Shown piece after piece: positions 34,712-42,957 of a stretch of 64,000 nt of DNA. Source of the stretch: CAVTUU01 sp045804965. GTDB taxonomy: Bacteria > Chloroflexota > Chloroflexia > Thermomicrobiales > UBA6265. The position numbers were made by a program, and so were the translations under genes. Every line of letters begins with the position of its first letter. Positions within the stretch are counted from its first letter, which is position 1. The notes below the pieces were generated by a model. That model made no database searches, was not told the origin of the DNA, and saw only the letters and a list, made by a program, of their open reading frames with translations. The stretch covers positions 62,001 through 126,000 of the forward strand of contig JBJMMD010000033.1 in the NCBI GenBank assembly GCA_045804965.1. The letters are read 5' to 3'.

Positions 34712-35884
34712 CTAGTCGCAAGGTCGCTCAGTTGGCGTCGGACTCGGCGTTGCCGTTGAAGAGGCAGGTGACGCTGCGAAAGTTGGCGACGGTGATGGCG
34801 ACGGCGAAGGCGTTAGCGCCGTCGGACTGCCGGACACCGTTTCCGTGGGCGACGGCGTTGGCGTGCATGTCGGCAGTTCGATAGCGGTTACTGTCGGCGC
34901 CACGATGATCACGGCTGTCGCAGTCGGCACCGTTGTCGCAGTTGGCGGCACCGCGGTGTTCGTCGGCCTGGTCGTGGCCGTCGGCGGCACCGGAGTGCTG
35001 GTTGGTGCTTTCGTCGCAGTTGCAGTTGGGGGCACGGCAGTGTTCGTCGGCGTGGGCGTGTTCGTCGGCTTCACCGTTGCCGTGTTTGTCGGTTTCGGCG
35101 TGCTCGTCAACGTCGCCGTAGCGGTGTTTGTCGGTCTCGGTGTGTTCGTCGGCGCGGACGTTGCCGTGTCGGTTGGCAGCGGCGTGTTCGTCGGCTTAGG
35201 CGTTGCGGTCGGCGGTACCGGTGTAGTGGTCGGTTTCGGGGTCGCGGTGTTCGTCGGAGTCGCAGTGTTCGTCGGTTTCGGCGTATTCGAGGCGGTCGCG
35301 GTGGCCGTGTTGGTCGGAGTCGCGGTAGCGGTTGGCGGTACTGGCGTATTCGTCGGCTTCAACGTCGCGGTTGGTGGGACCGCGGTATTCGTTGGCTTGG
35401 TCGTGGCCGTCGGCGGCACAGCCGTGTTAGTTGGTGACGCTGTCGGCGTCGCCGTCGGCGGAACCGGAGTGTTTGTCGGCTTCTTGGTCGCTGTTGGTGG
35501 CACGGGGGTGTTTGTCGGTTTCTTGGTCGCGGTTGGCGGTACTGCCGTGTTTGTAGGCTTGGTCGTTGCCGTCGGTGGGACAACGGTCGCCGTCTTCGTC
35601 GCAGCCTTCGTCGCGGTCGCGGCGGGCTTCGTCGCGGTTGGCGCCACGACCACTGCAGCCGTGGTGGCAGTTGCTGGCGCTTTCGGTGTTGACGTCTTGG
35701 CGACGGTCGCGGTTGCCGCAGGCTTGGTTGCTTGCGTTGTAGACGTGGCGGCGGCCCTCGTCGGCGCGACCACGGTAGGTGTGGCGTTTTCGTTGCTCCG
35801 GCCGCAGGCGGCGAGGACGACGAGGATCACGACGGCGAAGATAGGGTAGACGCCATGCTTGCGGGGCAGACGAACGTGACGCAT
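34712..35884 (-). CDS. Lipoprotein with a long Pro/Thr-rich tandem-repeat stalk
   Basis: ATG 35884 has GGAG upstream. A lipoprotein signal peptide (VYPIFAVVILVVLAAC, lipobox L-A-A-C27) leads into about 340 residues of degenerate repeats built from PTNTPVPPTAT-like and KPTNT units. The repeat tract spans roughly 34,830-35,760, so the DNA is a long imperfect tandem array. Such PT stalks act as wall-spanning linkers, but here no globular domain follows; the protein ends with Ser/Pro repeats. It may be a surface brush or a truncated stalk. Function unknown. Confidence 0.8.
   Translation of the reverse strand: MRHVRLPRKHGVYPIFAVVILVVLAACGRSNENATPTVVAPTRAAATSTTQATKPAATATVAKTSTPKAPATATTAAVVVAPTATKPAATATKAATKTATVVPPTATTKPTNTAVPPTATKKPTNTPVPPTATKKPTNTPVPPTATPTASPTNTAVPPTATTKPTNTAVPPTATLKPTNTPVPPTATATPTNTATATASNTPKPTNTATPTNTATPKPTTTPVPPTATPKPTNTPLPTDTATSAPTNTPRPTNTATATLTSTPKPTNTATVKPTNTPTPTNTAVPPTATATKAPTSTPVPPTATTRPTNTAVPPTATTVPTATAVIIVAPTVTAIELPTCTPTPSPTETVSGSPTALTPSPSPSPSPTFAASPASSTATPSPTPTERPCD
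34830..35760. repeat. Degenerate tandem-repeat tract coding for the PT-rich stalk
   Basis: On the plus strand the words GTGTTCGTCGG, GTTGGCGGTACC and GTCGCGGTGTT recur in variable order. The repeats are imperfect and differ in third codon positions, so this is a diverged, not freshly amplified, array. Confidence 0.75.
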
Positions 35885-36119
35885 CTCAAACTCCGGACTA
35901 CGTCACGCGCAGCAATGGTTGACGTCTGGGCAATTGCGCCGCGCGAACCTGCTACGGGCCGACCGCTGAGACAACGGGGGAATCCTAGTGCCGAACGGCG
36001 TTGTCCGCAAGAGCAAGGAAAAAGATTGCGCGACCTTCGAAGCAGTGCGCGCCTAGACGACATATCCCTTTGAGGTATCAAGGGACGTTGTCACGAGCAC
36101 GGTTTTGAGGTTTGTCGGC

Positions 36120-36148
36120 TTGACATTCGGGGCGGCGATTGCTAGAGT
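36120..36148 (+). promoter_or_regulatory. Promoter of the trp operon leader
   Basis: TTGACA (36120-36125) and TAGAGT (36143-36148) lie 17 bases apart, immediately before the T-box leader. The spacing and position give a transcript that begins near 36155. The 235 bases upstream of it (35885-36119), shared with the divergent lipoprotein gene, show no further feature. Confidence 0.75.
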
Positions 36149-36154
36149 CCGCCC

Positions 36155-36475
36155 AATTGAAGAAGTGAAACGGCGATGATCGGAACGAGTACGCGCCGGG
36201 TAACGCTGCCAAGCGAGCTGGGGAATGGTGAAAGCCCAGCGTGGTGTGGGCGCCGAATGGATCCAGGAGTCGTGGCCCGAACGGCAATAGGTCGCTTGAC
36301 CAGGGCTGAGTAGGCGCCAACGGTGTCTCCACCGTTATCAGGAGCGGCGTATCGGCCTGTTCGACTTGTCCGATACGCGCGGAGTGGGGGTCTTTGAGGA
36401 GACTCCAACGAGGGTGGCACCGCGGGGCGTGCATGTTGCACCTCCGTCCCTTTTGAGGGACGGGGGTTTTTTGTT
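36155..36475 (+). promoter_or_regulatory. Tryptophan T-box riboswitch with intrinsic terminator
   Basis: The leader contains the conserved T-box sequence AGGGTGGCACCGCGG at 36412-36426. Stem I features are recognisable: AACGAGTA early on, then GCGAGCTGGGGAATGGTGAA with the paired AAGCCCAGC, and a probable specifier codon TGG (Trp) at 36258-36260 in CCGAATGGATC. The terminator stem CCGTCCC/GGGACGG (36445-36464) with TTTTTT (36468-36473) follows. Uncharged tRNA-Trp should stabilise the antiterminator and allow trpE expression. The specifier assignment fits the downstream operon but is my reading of the fold. Confidence 0.92.
36445..36473 (+). terminator. Terminator of the trp T-box leader
   Basis: CCGTCCC (36445-36451) pairs with GGGACGG (36458-36464), followed by a six-T run at 36468-36473. 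It is 50 bases upstream of the trpE start and follows the T-box sequence by 19 bases. Confidence 0.9.
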
Positions 36476-36522
36476 GCCCTCGCCCTCGTGTTCAAGTCGG
36501 TTCAAGGGCGAAGGTGATCGAC

Positions 36523-38130
36523 ATGGCACAATCCATAGTTACGACGAAAATTCAGACGCGCCGTAAAGGCGAACTCACTCCATCGCTAGACGACTTGCGA
36601 GGATGGCTCGCGGGCGCTGGACCTGACATCCGGACCGCACCGATTTATCGCGAGGTTATGGCGGATACGGATACACCGGTTTCCGCCTATCTTAAGATCA
36701 AGGGTCGCGGGCCTGGTTTTGTCCTCGAAAGCATCGAAGGCGGGGAAAGGCTGGCGCGCTATTCGTTTATCGGCGCCGAACCGCTCATGGACATCACGCT
36801 TCATCGCGGCATGATGACGTGCGTCGATGAGCAGCACGTACGCGAAGTGGCCTACGAAGATCCACTGACGGCGCTGGAAGAATTGCTTTCGGACTTCCGC
36901 AGCGAGGTCATTCCAGGTTTGCCGCTTCCTCGATTTTTAGGCGGCGCCGTCGGTTATCTCTCGTACGAGGCCGTCCGCCGTTTCGAACCCCGTGTTGGCG
37001 AGGCTCCAGGCAAGGGTCTCGACATGCCGGAAGCGCGTTTCATGCTGGTCGACTCCCTGCTCGTTTTCGACCATCTTGAACGAACGATCAAAGCGGTCAG
37101 CCACGTCCACTTAGACCGGGGACTCGCACTCGAACAGGAATACGCCGAGGCAGTCAATCGAGTCGATCGTCTCGTCGAGCAGCTCCGCGCGCCGATGCCG
37201 GCGCTGCCGAGAGGCGGTCCACCGAACGATATTCCAGCCACGGACCGCTGCCGCCCGAACACCACGCCTGAACGCTATCGTGAAATCGTGGAGCGGGCGA
37301 AGGAGTACATTGCCGCCGGCGACATTTTTCAGGTCGTGCTCGCCCAACGGGTTGATTTACCGACTCCTGTCCATCCCTTCACGATTTATCGCGCGGTGCG
37401 GCGGGTGAATCCATCGCCGTACATGTTCTACCTCGATTTCGTCGATCATCAGATCGTCGGCGCTTCCCCCGAATTGCTGGCCCGACTCGAAAACGGCGTC
37501 GTCTCCAACCACCCGATAGCAGGAACCGCGCCGCGTGGCGAGACTCTGGAAGAAGACGTCCAGCTTGCTAATGACCTGCTCGCGAACGAAAAGGAGCGGG
37601 CGGAGCACGTCATGCTTGTCGATCTCGGACGAAACGATGTCGGCCGGGTCTCGAAGGCGGGCTCCGTGCGGGTGCCGAGATTCATGGAAATCGAGCGCTA
37701 TTCGCATGTGATGCACATCGTCACTAACGTTGACGGCGACATTACCGACGGGTTGAGCGGCACGGACGCGTTGCGCGCTTGCTTCCCCGCCGGGACCGTG
37801 TCCGGGGCACCGAAAATCCGGGCCATGGAGATCATCGCCGAGCTTGAAACGGACCGGCGCGGTCCGTATGCGGGCGCGGCGGGTTACTTCGATTTCGCCG
37901 GGGGAATGGATACCGCGATTGCGTTGCGCACACTCGTAGTCAAGGATGGAGTTGCCTCGATGCAGGCGGGCGGCGGCATTGTCGCCGACAGCATGCCGGA
38001 TAACGAGTACGCCGAGAGCTATCACAAGATGCGCGCCTTACTTCGCGCTATCGAATTGGCCGAGAGCTTGGAAGCGAGCGAATACAATCGCGACGCGGCT
38101 GCCTTTGTGATAGGAGATAAGTACTCATGA
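36523..38130 (+). CDS. trpE: Anthranilate synthase component I
   Basis: ATG 36523 has CGAAGGTGATC upstream; GTG 36514 is also in frame. The 535-aa protein has the N-terminal regulatory half (YLKIKGRGPGFVLESIEGGE, with RYSFIGAEP) that binds tryptophan in feedback-sensitive enzymes, and the C-terminal chorismate-binding half (FQVVLAQRVDLP, PSPYMFYLDF, IAGTAPRGET, PAGTVSGAPKIRAMEI). It makes anthranilate from chorismate with ammonia from TrpG. It is the first gene of trpEGDCF, controlled by the Trp T-box. Confidence 0.97.
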   Translation: MAQSIVTTKIQTRRKGELTPSLDDLRGWLAGAGPDIRTAPIYREVMADTDTPVSAYLKIKGRGPGFVLESIEGGERLARYSFIGAEPLMDITLHRGMMTCVDEQHVREVAYEDPLTALEELLSDFRSEVIPGLPLPRFLGGAVGYLSYEAVRRFEPRVGEAPGKGLDMPEARFMLVDSLLVFDHLERTIKAVSHVHLDRGLALEQEYAEAVNRVDRLVEQLRAPMPALPRGGPPNDIPATDRCRPNTTPERYREIVERAKEYIAAGDIFQVVLAQRVDLPTPVHPFTIYRAVRRVNPSPYMFYLDFVDHQIVGASPELLARLENGVVSNHPIAGTAPRGETLEEDVQLANDLLANEKERAEHVMLVDLGRNDVGRVSKAGSVRVPRFMEIERYSHVMHIVTNVDGDITDGLSGTDALRACFPAGTVSGAPKIRAMEIIAELETDRRGPYAGAAGYFDFAGGMDTAIALRTLVVKDGVASMQAGGGIVADSMPDNEYAESYHKMRALLRAIELAESLEASEYNRDAAAFVIGDKYS

Positions 38131-38744
38131 TGCTCCTCATCGACAATTACGACTCGTTCACCTTCAACCTTTACCAGCACTTGAGCGAGCTCGGCGCCGA
38201 CGTTCAGGTCGTCCGCAACGATCAGATTTCCCTCGACGAAATCGAGGCGATGTTGCCTGACGTCGAACAGATAGTGCTGTCGCCTGGACCATGTACTCCG
38301 GCGGAGGCAGGTATCTGCGTGCCCCTGATTCAGCGATTCGCGGGCAGGCGGCCGATTCTAGGTGTTTGCCTCGGGCATCAGGCGATCGGTGCGGCCTTTG
38401 GCGGAAATGTTGTGCGAGCGCCGTACATTATGCATGGCAAGACATCGCAGATCTTTCACCGAGGCGGTGGCATCTTTGCCGGTTTGCCGAACCCGTTCAT
38501 CGCCACACGATATCACTCGCTGATCGTGGACCGCGCGACCTTGCCGCCGGTATTTGAGATCACCGCCGAGAGCGAGGACGGCACGATTATGGGCTTTCGC
38601 CATCGCGAGCTCGACGTCGATGGCGTGCAATTCCATCCCGAGTCGATTCTGACCACGGAAGGCAAACGCCTCCTTCTCAATTTTCTGCAATCAAGCGATG
38701 CAATCCGACTTGAAGCCGAGCCGGCATTAGCGATCGGCTATTAG
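38127..38744 (+). CDS. trpG: Anthranilate synthase component II (glutamine amidotransferase)
   Basis: The start overlaps the trpE stop (ATGA). The 205-aa class I amidotransferase begins LLIDNYDSFTFNLYQHLSEL, has the nucleophile Cys in LGVCLGHQAIG and the His-Glu pair in VDGVQFHPESILT. It supplies ammonia from glutamine to TrpE and may also serve aminodeoxychorismate synthase, since no separate pabA is visible. Confidence 0.97.
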   Translation: MMLLIDNYDSFTFNLYQHLSELGADVQVVRNDQISLDEIEAMLPDVEQIVLSPGPCTPAEAGICVPLIQRFAGRRPILGVCLGHQAIGAAFGGNVVRAPYIMHGKTSQIFHRGGGIFAGLPNPFIATRYHSLIVDRATLPPVFEITAESEDGTIMGFRHRELDVDGVQFHPESILTTEGKRLLLNFLQSSDAIRLEAEPALAIGY

Positions 38745-38761
38745 GCCGGATGGAGGGCACC

Positions 38762-39829
38762 ATGGCGGAATCGTCGGACTTCAACATCAAGCAAACCATC
38801 CAAGCGCTTGTTGATGGGCGTCAGCTAACGACTGACGAAGCGATCGCGACAATGGACGCAATCATGACGGGTCGGACCACCGGAGCCCAAATTGGCGCCT
38901 TGGTCACCGCGCTGCGGATGCGGGGAGAATCGGTCGAGGAAATCGCGGGCTTCGCCCGGGCGATGCGCCAGCATGCGCTCAAGGTCGACATTGCAGAGAA
39001 TGGCCGGCCGTTGGTCGATACCTGCGGCACCGGTGGCGACGCCTCCGGCACCTTCAATATTTCGACGACGGCGGCGTTCGCCATCGCCGGCGCCGGCATT
39101 CGCGTTGCCAAACATGGCAATCGCGCGATGACGAGCAAGTGTGGTTCTGCGGACCTACTAGAAGGGCTCGGCGTCAAGATCGAATTGACGCCCGAACAAG
39201 TTGCGGACTGCGTTGAGCGCGTCGGCATCGGCTTTATGTTTGCGCCGGCCTTTCACCCCGCCATGCGATTTGTAGGTCCGGCCCGGAAGGAGATAGGAAT
39301 CCGCACGATCTTCAACGTATTAGGCCCACTCACGAATCCCGCCGGCGCCCGCCATCAACTTGTTGGTGTTGGCCATCCCGACATCGCCGGCAAGCTCGCT
39401 TCGGTGTTGGGATTGCTCGGCAGCGAACACGCCGTGTTGGTCCATGCTGAAGAAGGCTTGGATGAACTTGGGATTTCTGGTCCCTCTGCCGTCACCGAGT
39501 TTGACGCCCGAACCGGCACGACGACGACCTACACGATAGACCCACGCGAATTTGGCTTGACCATGGCGAACGTCGAGGAGCTTCGGGGCGGCGAAGTCGA
39601 AGAAAACATGCGGATTACTCATGGCGTCCTCTCTGGCGAAGACGGTGCTCGGCGCTCGGTGACGCTGCTCAACGCAGGCGCCGGGATCTACGCGGCGAAC
39701 GCAGCGGATTCGATCGGCGAAGGGATCGAGATCGCCAAGGAAGCGATCGACTCTGGAAAGGCGCTGGCAGCGCTCAAGGCTCTTGTCGAGCTATCGCAGC
39801 AGTTCGCGGCGGAACCGGCGCTGGCATGA
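38762..39829 (+). CDS. trpD: Anthranilate phosphoribosyltransferase
   Basis: I chose ATG 38762 with GGAGGG upstream rather than ATG 38750. The 355-aa protein has the PRPP-binding DTCGTGGDASGTFNISTTAA and KHGNRAMTSKCGSADLLEGL signatures of the family. It joins phosphoribosyl pyrophosphate to anthranilate. It sits 18 bases after trpG, and its stop overlaps the trpC start (ATGA). Confidence 0.97.
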   Translation: MAESSDFNIKQTIQALVDGRQLTTDEAIATMDAIMTGRTTGAQIGALVTALRMRGESVEEIAGFARAMRQHALKVDIAENGRPLVDTCGTGGDASGTFNISTTAAFAIAGAGIRVAKHGNRAMTSKCGSADLLEGLGVKIELTPEQVADCVERVGIGFMFAPAFHPAMRFVGPARKEIGIRTIFNVLGPLTNPAGARHQLVGVGHPDIAGKLASVLGLLGSEHAVLVHAEEGLDELGISGPSAVTEFDARTGTTTTYTIDPREFGLTMANVEELRGGEVEENMRITHGVLSGEDGARRSVTLLNAGAGIYAANAADSIGEGIEIAKEAIDSGKALAALKALVELSQQFAAEPALA

Positions 39830-40647
39830 CCGGCACGGTGATCGAAACAGGCACGATTCTCGACCGCATTCTGGCCCGGACTGCCGCCGATGTCGCTCTG
39901 CGGAAGCAGGCGATTCCCTTTGCGATCCTGGAACGGCAGGCGGCGAATCGGAACAGGCCGCTGAGCTTGAAGCACGCGCTGAGCGTACCGGGAATCGGCA
40001 TCATCGCAGAGATCAAACGCGCGTCACCCTCTCGGGGGGTTTTTCCAGTCGCGATCGATCCAGTTCAAGTAGCTGAGCAGTATGTCGAAGGCGGTGCCGC
40101 GGCGATTTCCGTGCTAACTGACGAGCCGTTTTTTCAAGGCTCGATGGCCGATCTCAGCGCGGCTGCAACTGTTGCGCACATAGGATCAACGCCTGTTCTG
40201 AGAAAGGACTTCATTCTCGACGAGTATCAGGTGCTCGAAGCGCTGGCGATCGGCGCCGACGCGATCTTGCTGATCGTGGCGGCACTTGACCAGGCGCTGC
40301 TCGTCGATTTGCTGGCCAAGGCATCGGCAGCCGGACTAAGCGCGGTGGTCGAAGTCCACGACGGCGAAGAGATGCGGCGGGCAAAGGACGCGGGCGCGGA
40401 AATTATCGGCATCAACAATCGCGATCTGAGAACCTTCGCCGTGGACCTTTCCACGACCGAAAACCTCATTCCACTCGTGCCTGAGGCTGCAGTCCTTGTC
40501 GCCGAGAGCGGCATTTACACTCGCGAAGATGTCGAACGGCTTGAACATGTCGGCGTGGATGCGGTCCTAGTCGGTGAATCGCTTATTTTGGCGGAGAATC
40601 GGATCGAAGCGATTCAGCGGCTGCGAAGCCAGGTAAGACCGTCGTGA
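39826..40647 (+). CDS. trpC: Indole-3-glycerol phosphate synthase
   Basis: The 273-aa (beta-alpha)8 enzyme has IIAEIKRASPSRGVF (phosphate and substrate binding, catalytic Lys), VLTDEPFFQGSM, VLRKDFILDEYQV with the catalytic Lys of LRKDF, and the NNRDLRTF and LVAESGI motifs. It converts CdRP to indole-glycerol phosphate. It is not fused to TrpF here; each is a separate gene, with the stop overlapping the trpF GTG (GTGA). Confidence 0.97.
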   Translation: MTGTVIETGTILDRILARTAADVALRKQAIPFAILERQAANRNRPLSLKHALSVPGIGIIAEIKRASPSRGVFPVAIDPVQVAEQYVEGGAAAISVLTDEPFFQGSMADLSAAATVAHIGSTPVLRKDFILDEYQVLEALAIGADAILLIVAALDQALLVDLLAKASAAGLSAVVEVHDGEEMRRAKDAGAEIIGINNRDLRTFAVDLSTTENLIPLVPEAAVLVAESGIYTREDVERLEHVGVDAVLVGESLILAENRIEAIQRLRSQVRPS

Positions 40648-41351
40648 TCAATCATCGAGTCAAGATCGCCGCCGGTTCAGTCAAGATCTGCGGGAACCGC
40701 AATCCAGAGCTTTGTCGAGTCGCCGTCGAGAGTGGCGCCAACTTGCTGGGCTTCATCTTCGTCCCCGGCGTGAAAAGGCTAATCACGCCGGAAGCGGCTG
40801 CCGAATGCGTCGCGGAAGTGAGCCGCGCTGCAGATCGACGCGTGCTCACGGTCGGTGTCTTTGTGGACGAAAAGCCGGCTGTGATGAATCGTCATGCCCG
40901 AATCGCTGGGCTAGATCTCGTCCAGCTCCATGGCGACGAGCCGGCAGAGACACTGAGCGAGATTGATGTTCCTGTCGTCAAGGTGTTTCGGCCGAAGCCC
41001 GCTGACGCGCTCGATGGCGTTAGGCGGCGCTTGGAGTCGTACCTGAGAGTGCCGAACGCGCCGATCGCCTTTTTGATCGATGGCTACGACCCGAGACAGC
41101 ATGGCGGGATAGGCGTTCGCGCGGACTGGGGATTAACAGCGGCGCTTTCCAAGGTGTATCCAGTCATGCTCGCTGGGGGACTGACGCCGGAAAATGTTGG
41201 TTCGGCAATTGAAGCCGTGCGGCCGTTGGGGGTCGATGTGAGCTCCGGCGTGGAAATGGACGGTGTGCCCGATGCAGATAGGATCAAGCAATTTATCGCT
41301 GAGGCTAAGGCGAAGTTTGCCACTAGGCTCGTGAACCAGTCTGCTTTTTAG
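40644..41351 (+). CDS. trpF: Phosphoribosylanthranilate isomerase
   Basis: The 235-aa protein starts at GTG 40644, overlapping the trpC stop. Motifs: SVKICGNRNPELCRVAVESG with the catalytic Cys, ANLLGFIFVP, LDLVQLHGDE and LAGGLTPENV, VDVSSGVE. Most relatives have ICGLT/R where this has ICGNRN. It isomerises phosphoribosyl-anthranilate to CdRP. The operon ends here; trpB and trpA are not in the window. The stop overlaps the end of the convergent regulator gene by four bases. Confidence 0.95.
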   Translation: MINHRVKIAAGSVKICGNRNPELCRVAVESGANLLGFIFVPGVKRLITPEAAAECVAEVSRAADRRVLTVGVFVDEKPAVMNRHARIAGLDLVQLHGDEPAETLSEIDVPVVKVFRPKPADALDGVRRRLESYLRVPNAPIAFLIDGYDPRQHGGIGVRADWGLTAALSKVYPVMLAGGLTPENVGSAIEAVRPLGVDVSSGVEMDGVPDADRIKQFIAEAKAKFATRLVNQSAF

Positions 41352-42013
41352 GGCCTCGCTGGGACGCTCGACAAGAGTGTTCGGAGCCAGGCATCTTCGT
41401 CGCCGGTGATCTCTTGTCGCACCTGATTGCTGTGCAAGGGGAGATCGCGGGCGACGCGATAGACGCCGCCCGCGCGAGTCATGAAGCCGTAGTCGACTAA
41501 TTCCCGGCGCAAGGTCGCGAAATCCTCGTGGGCGGCCCGGAGAAGATCGTTCACCTCACGCTCTGGATAGTCTCGCTCCGGTTCGAATCTCGAAAGTAAG
41601 TGCTGCAGAACGATGACTCGCTTCTTCCGCTGCGCCGGAATCTGCTTGAGGCGGTCACCATCAAAGAAATCGCGAATCACTTTCCGGTGCTCGGCCTCTC
41701 CGGCTTCGTCTTCCTTTTGCGCTTCGACTGATGCGTTCGTCGAGACGTTCGGACCGGCAGCGAGTCGGCGCATGGCCGTCGGATCGAAAGTGTAGATGCG
41801 GCTCTGGCCATCGCGTGTCGCTTTCAACAACTTCGCTTGCTGTAACTTCGCAACATGGTGACTCACCGTTGGAGCACCGACACCAAGCAATTCGGCAAGT
41901 TCCTTTCCGGTTCGCGGACGCTCGGCGACGAGGCCAAGCAACCGCAGCCGCGTTGCATCCGCTAGCGCCTTGAACACTTCGACCAGTTCTTCGTAGTGCT
42001 CTTCGTCTACCAA
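41348..42013 (-). CDS. ArsR-family repressor with C-terminal DUF2087 domain
   Basis: TTG 42013 follows GGGGGAGAG. The N-terminal ArsR winged helix reads FKALADATRLRLLGLVAERP then VGAPTVSHHVAKLQQAKLL; there is no metal-binding CxC motif, so it is probably not a metal sensor. The C-terminal part (about 120-200) matches DUF2087: IPAQRKKRVIVLQHLLSRFE, YPEREVNDLLRAAHEDFATL, LVDYGFMTRAGGVYRV. The upstream 34-bp palindrome covers its own -10 box, so it very likely represses itself. The ligand and other targets are unknown; it may also affect nearby genes. Confidence 0.92.
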   Translation of the reverse strand: MVDEEHYEELVEVFKALADATRLRLLGLVAERPRTGKELAELLGVGAPTVSHHVAKLQQAKLLKATRDGQSRIYTFDPTAMRRLAAGPNVSTNASVEAQKEDEAGEAEHRKVIRDFFDGDRLKQIPAQRKKRVIVLQHLLSRFEPERDYPEREVNDLLRAAHEDFATLRRELVDYGFMTRAGGVYRVARDLPLHSNQVRQEITGDEDAWLRTLLSSVPARP

Positions 42014-42025
42014 AGTCTCTCCCCC

Positions 42026-42059
42026 ATTCTATATTTCGATATATATCGAAATATAGAAT
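42026..42059. promoter_or_regulatory. Perfect 34-bp palindromic operator of the ArsR-DUF2087 gene
   Basis: The 17-base half ATTCTATATTTCGATAT is followed by its exact reverse complement. It lies 13-46 bases upstream of the TTG start and contains the regulator's -10 box. Such long AT-rich dyads, in a GC-rich genome, are typical of ArsR repressor sites. Confidence 0.9.
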
Positions 42060-42078
42060 AAACCTTGGTCTCCGTCAA
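42050..42078 (-). promoter_or_regulatory. Sigma-70 promoter of the ArsR-DUF2087 gene
   Basis: On the minus strand TTGACG (42078-42073) and TATATT (42055-42050) are 17 bases apart. The -10 lies inside the 34-bp palindrome, so repressor binding would exclude RNA polymerase. Confidence 0.8.
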
Positions 42079-42198
42079 GCGATCAGCATCAAGAGGGAAC
42101 GCAGTCATCGATCAGCCAAATACTTGGGGAATAAACTGAGGAACAGGGAGCGGTTTCTGTCTAGCTAGAGCGCAACTGTTCACCGAAGCTGTGTAGTG

Positions 42199-42942
42199 TC
42201 ATACCTCGAGCGGAACGTCTGACCAGTTTTCACCATACCCGCATAACCAGTTCAACGCGTGAAGACGGTCGAAAGCGGCGACCCAGACGGAGTCTTGCTC
42301 GTCCGGCGTTAAGTGGCCAAACGCGTTGTCTCCGATGGGGAGATCGCCATGAATTTGGCGCGGAACTAGCCCCGCGTTGACAGATTCAGTCGCGGTTTCG
42401 CGAATAGCGATATCGATTTCTTGCAATTGCCTGTCGGTGCTCGTACGCCGTCGTTCTGCAACGTCCGCGCGCCAACTCCATATTTCGGCCAGCTCTCGTT
42501 GGATCGCCAATTCTTCGAGCGGCCGCGTTTCTAGTTGTTGCAGCCAAGGTCCGACCGGATCCCAAGGAGCGGGGACGAGCTCGAAAAGGTTGCCTTCGGA
42601 TTCCGGAGCAAGAAACTCGGGCATGTCGTCGATGAGCCCGAGATACCAGGCAAGGGTGATCGCGGCGTCAATCTGTGACAACTGATCGTAGAGGTCCAGC
42701 TCAGCGATTTGTCCGATCGGCGTGTTAAGGAGTTCTCGTTCACCGGGCGTTAGTTCTTTGTCGAGGTCGTGGTCGCCGAGCCAGGCAAGGAGATCGAACT
42801 GCTCATCGGCAACTTCTTCGTGAAGCGTTTCGAGCGCGAGCTCTTCTTCCAAGAAGCCCCGGCGAATGAGTGATGCCAGCACGATCAGGCGGCGGCCGGC
42901 TTCGGCGGGAGACCGCGGATTGATGTCAATCTCATCCGACAC
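42199..42942 (-). CDS. DUF4272 domain protein
   Basis: The 247-aa protein starts SDEIDINPRSPAEAGRRLIV with LASLIRRGFLEEELALETLH, the opening of DUF4272. It is acidic, mainly helical and without membrane segments; later blocks include LYDQLSQIDAAITLAWYLGL and ALNWLCGYGENWSDVPLEV. The function of the family is not established. It lies 15 bases downstream of ychF on the same strand, so they probably share a transcript. Confidence 0.85.
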   Translation of the reverse strand: MSDEIDINPRSPAEAGRRLIVLASLIRRGFLEEELALETLHEEVADEQFDLLAWLGDHDLDKELTPGERELLNTPIGQIAELDLYDQLSQIDAAITLAWYLGLIDDMPEFLAPESEGNLFELVPAPWDPVGPWLQQLETRPLEELAIQRELAEIWSWRADVAERRRTSTDRQLQEIDIAIRETATESVNAGLVPRQIHGDLPIGDNAFGHLTPDEQDSVWVAAFDRLHALNWLCGYGENWSDVPLEV

Positions 42943-42957
42943 GTTGGTCGTTCCGAT

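Noticed and set aside
34845..35849. A hydrophobic 334-codon plus-strand frame (VGGTAVFVG repeats) that looks like a membrane protein
   Set aside because: It is the antisense of the Pro/Thr repeat of the lipoprotein gene. The repeat's Thr/Pro codons simply read as Gly/Val on the other strand, and it lacks a ribosome-binding site.
42014..42060. The AT-rich dyad as a transcription terminator
   Set aside because: It lies upstream of a start codon, overlaps a promoter -10 box and has no T-run beyond the stem; an operator is the better reading.
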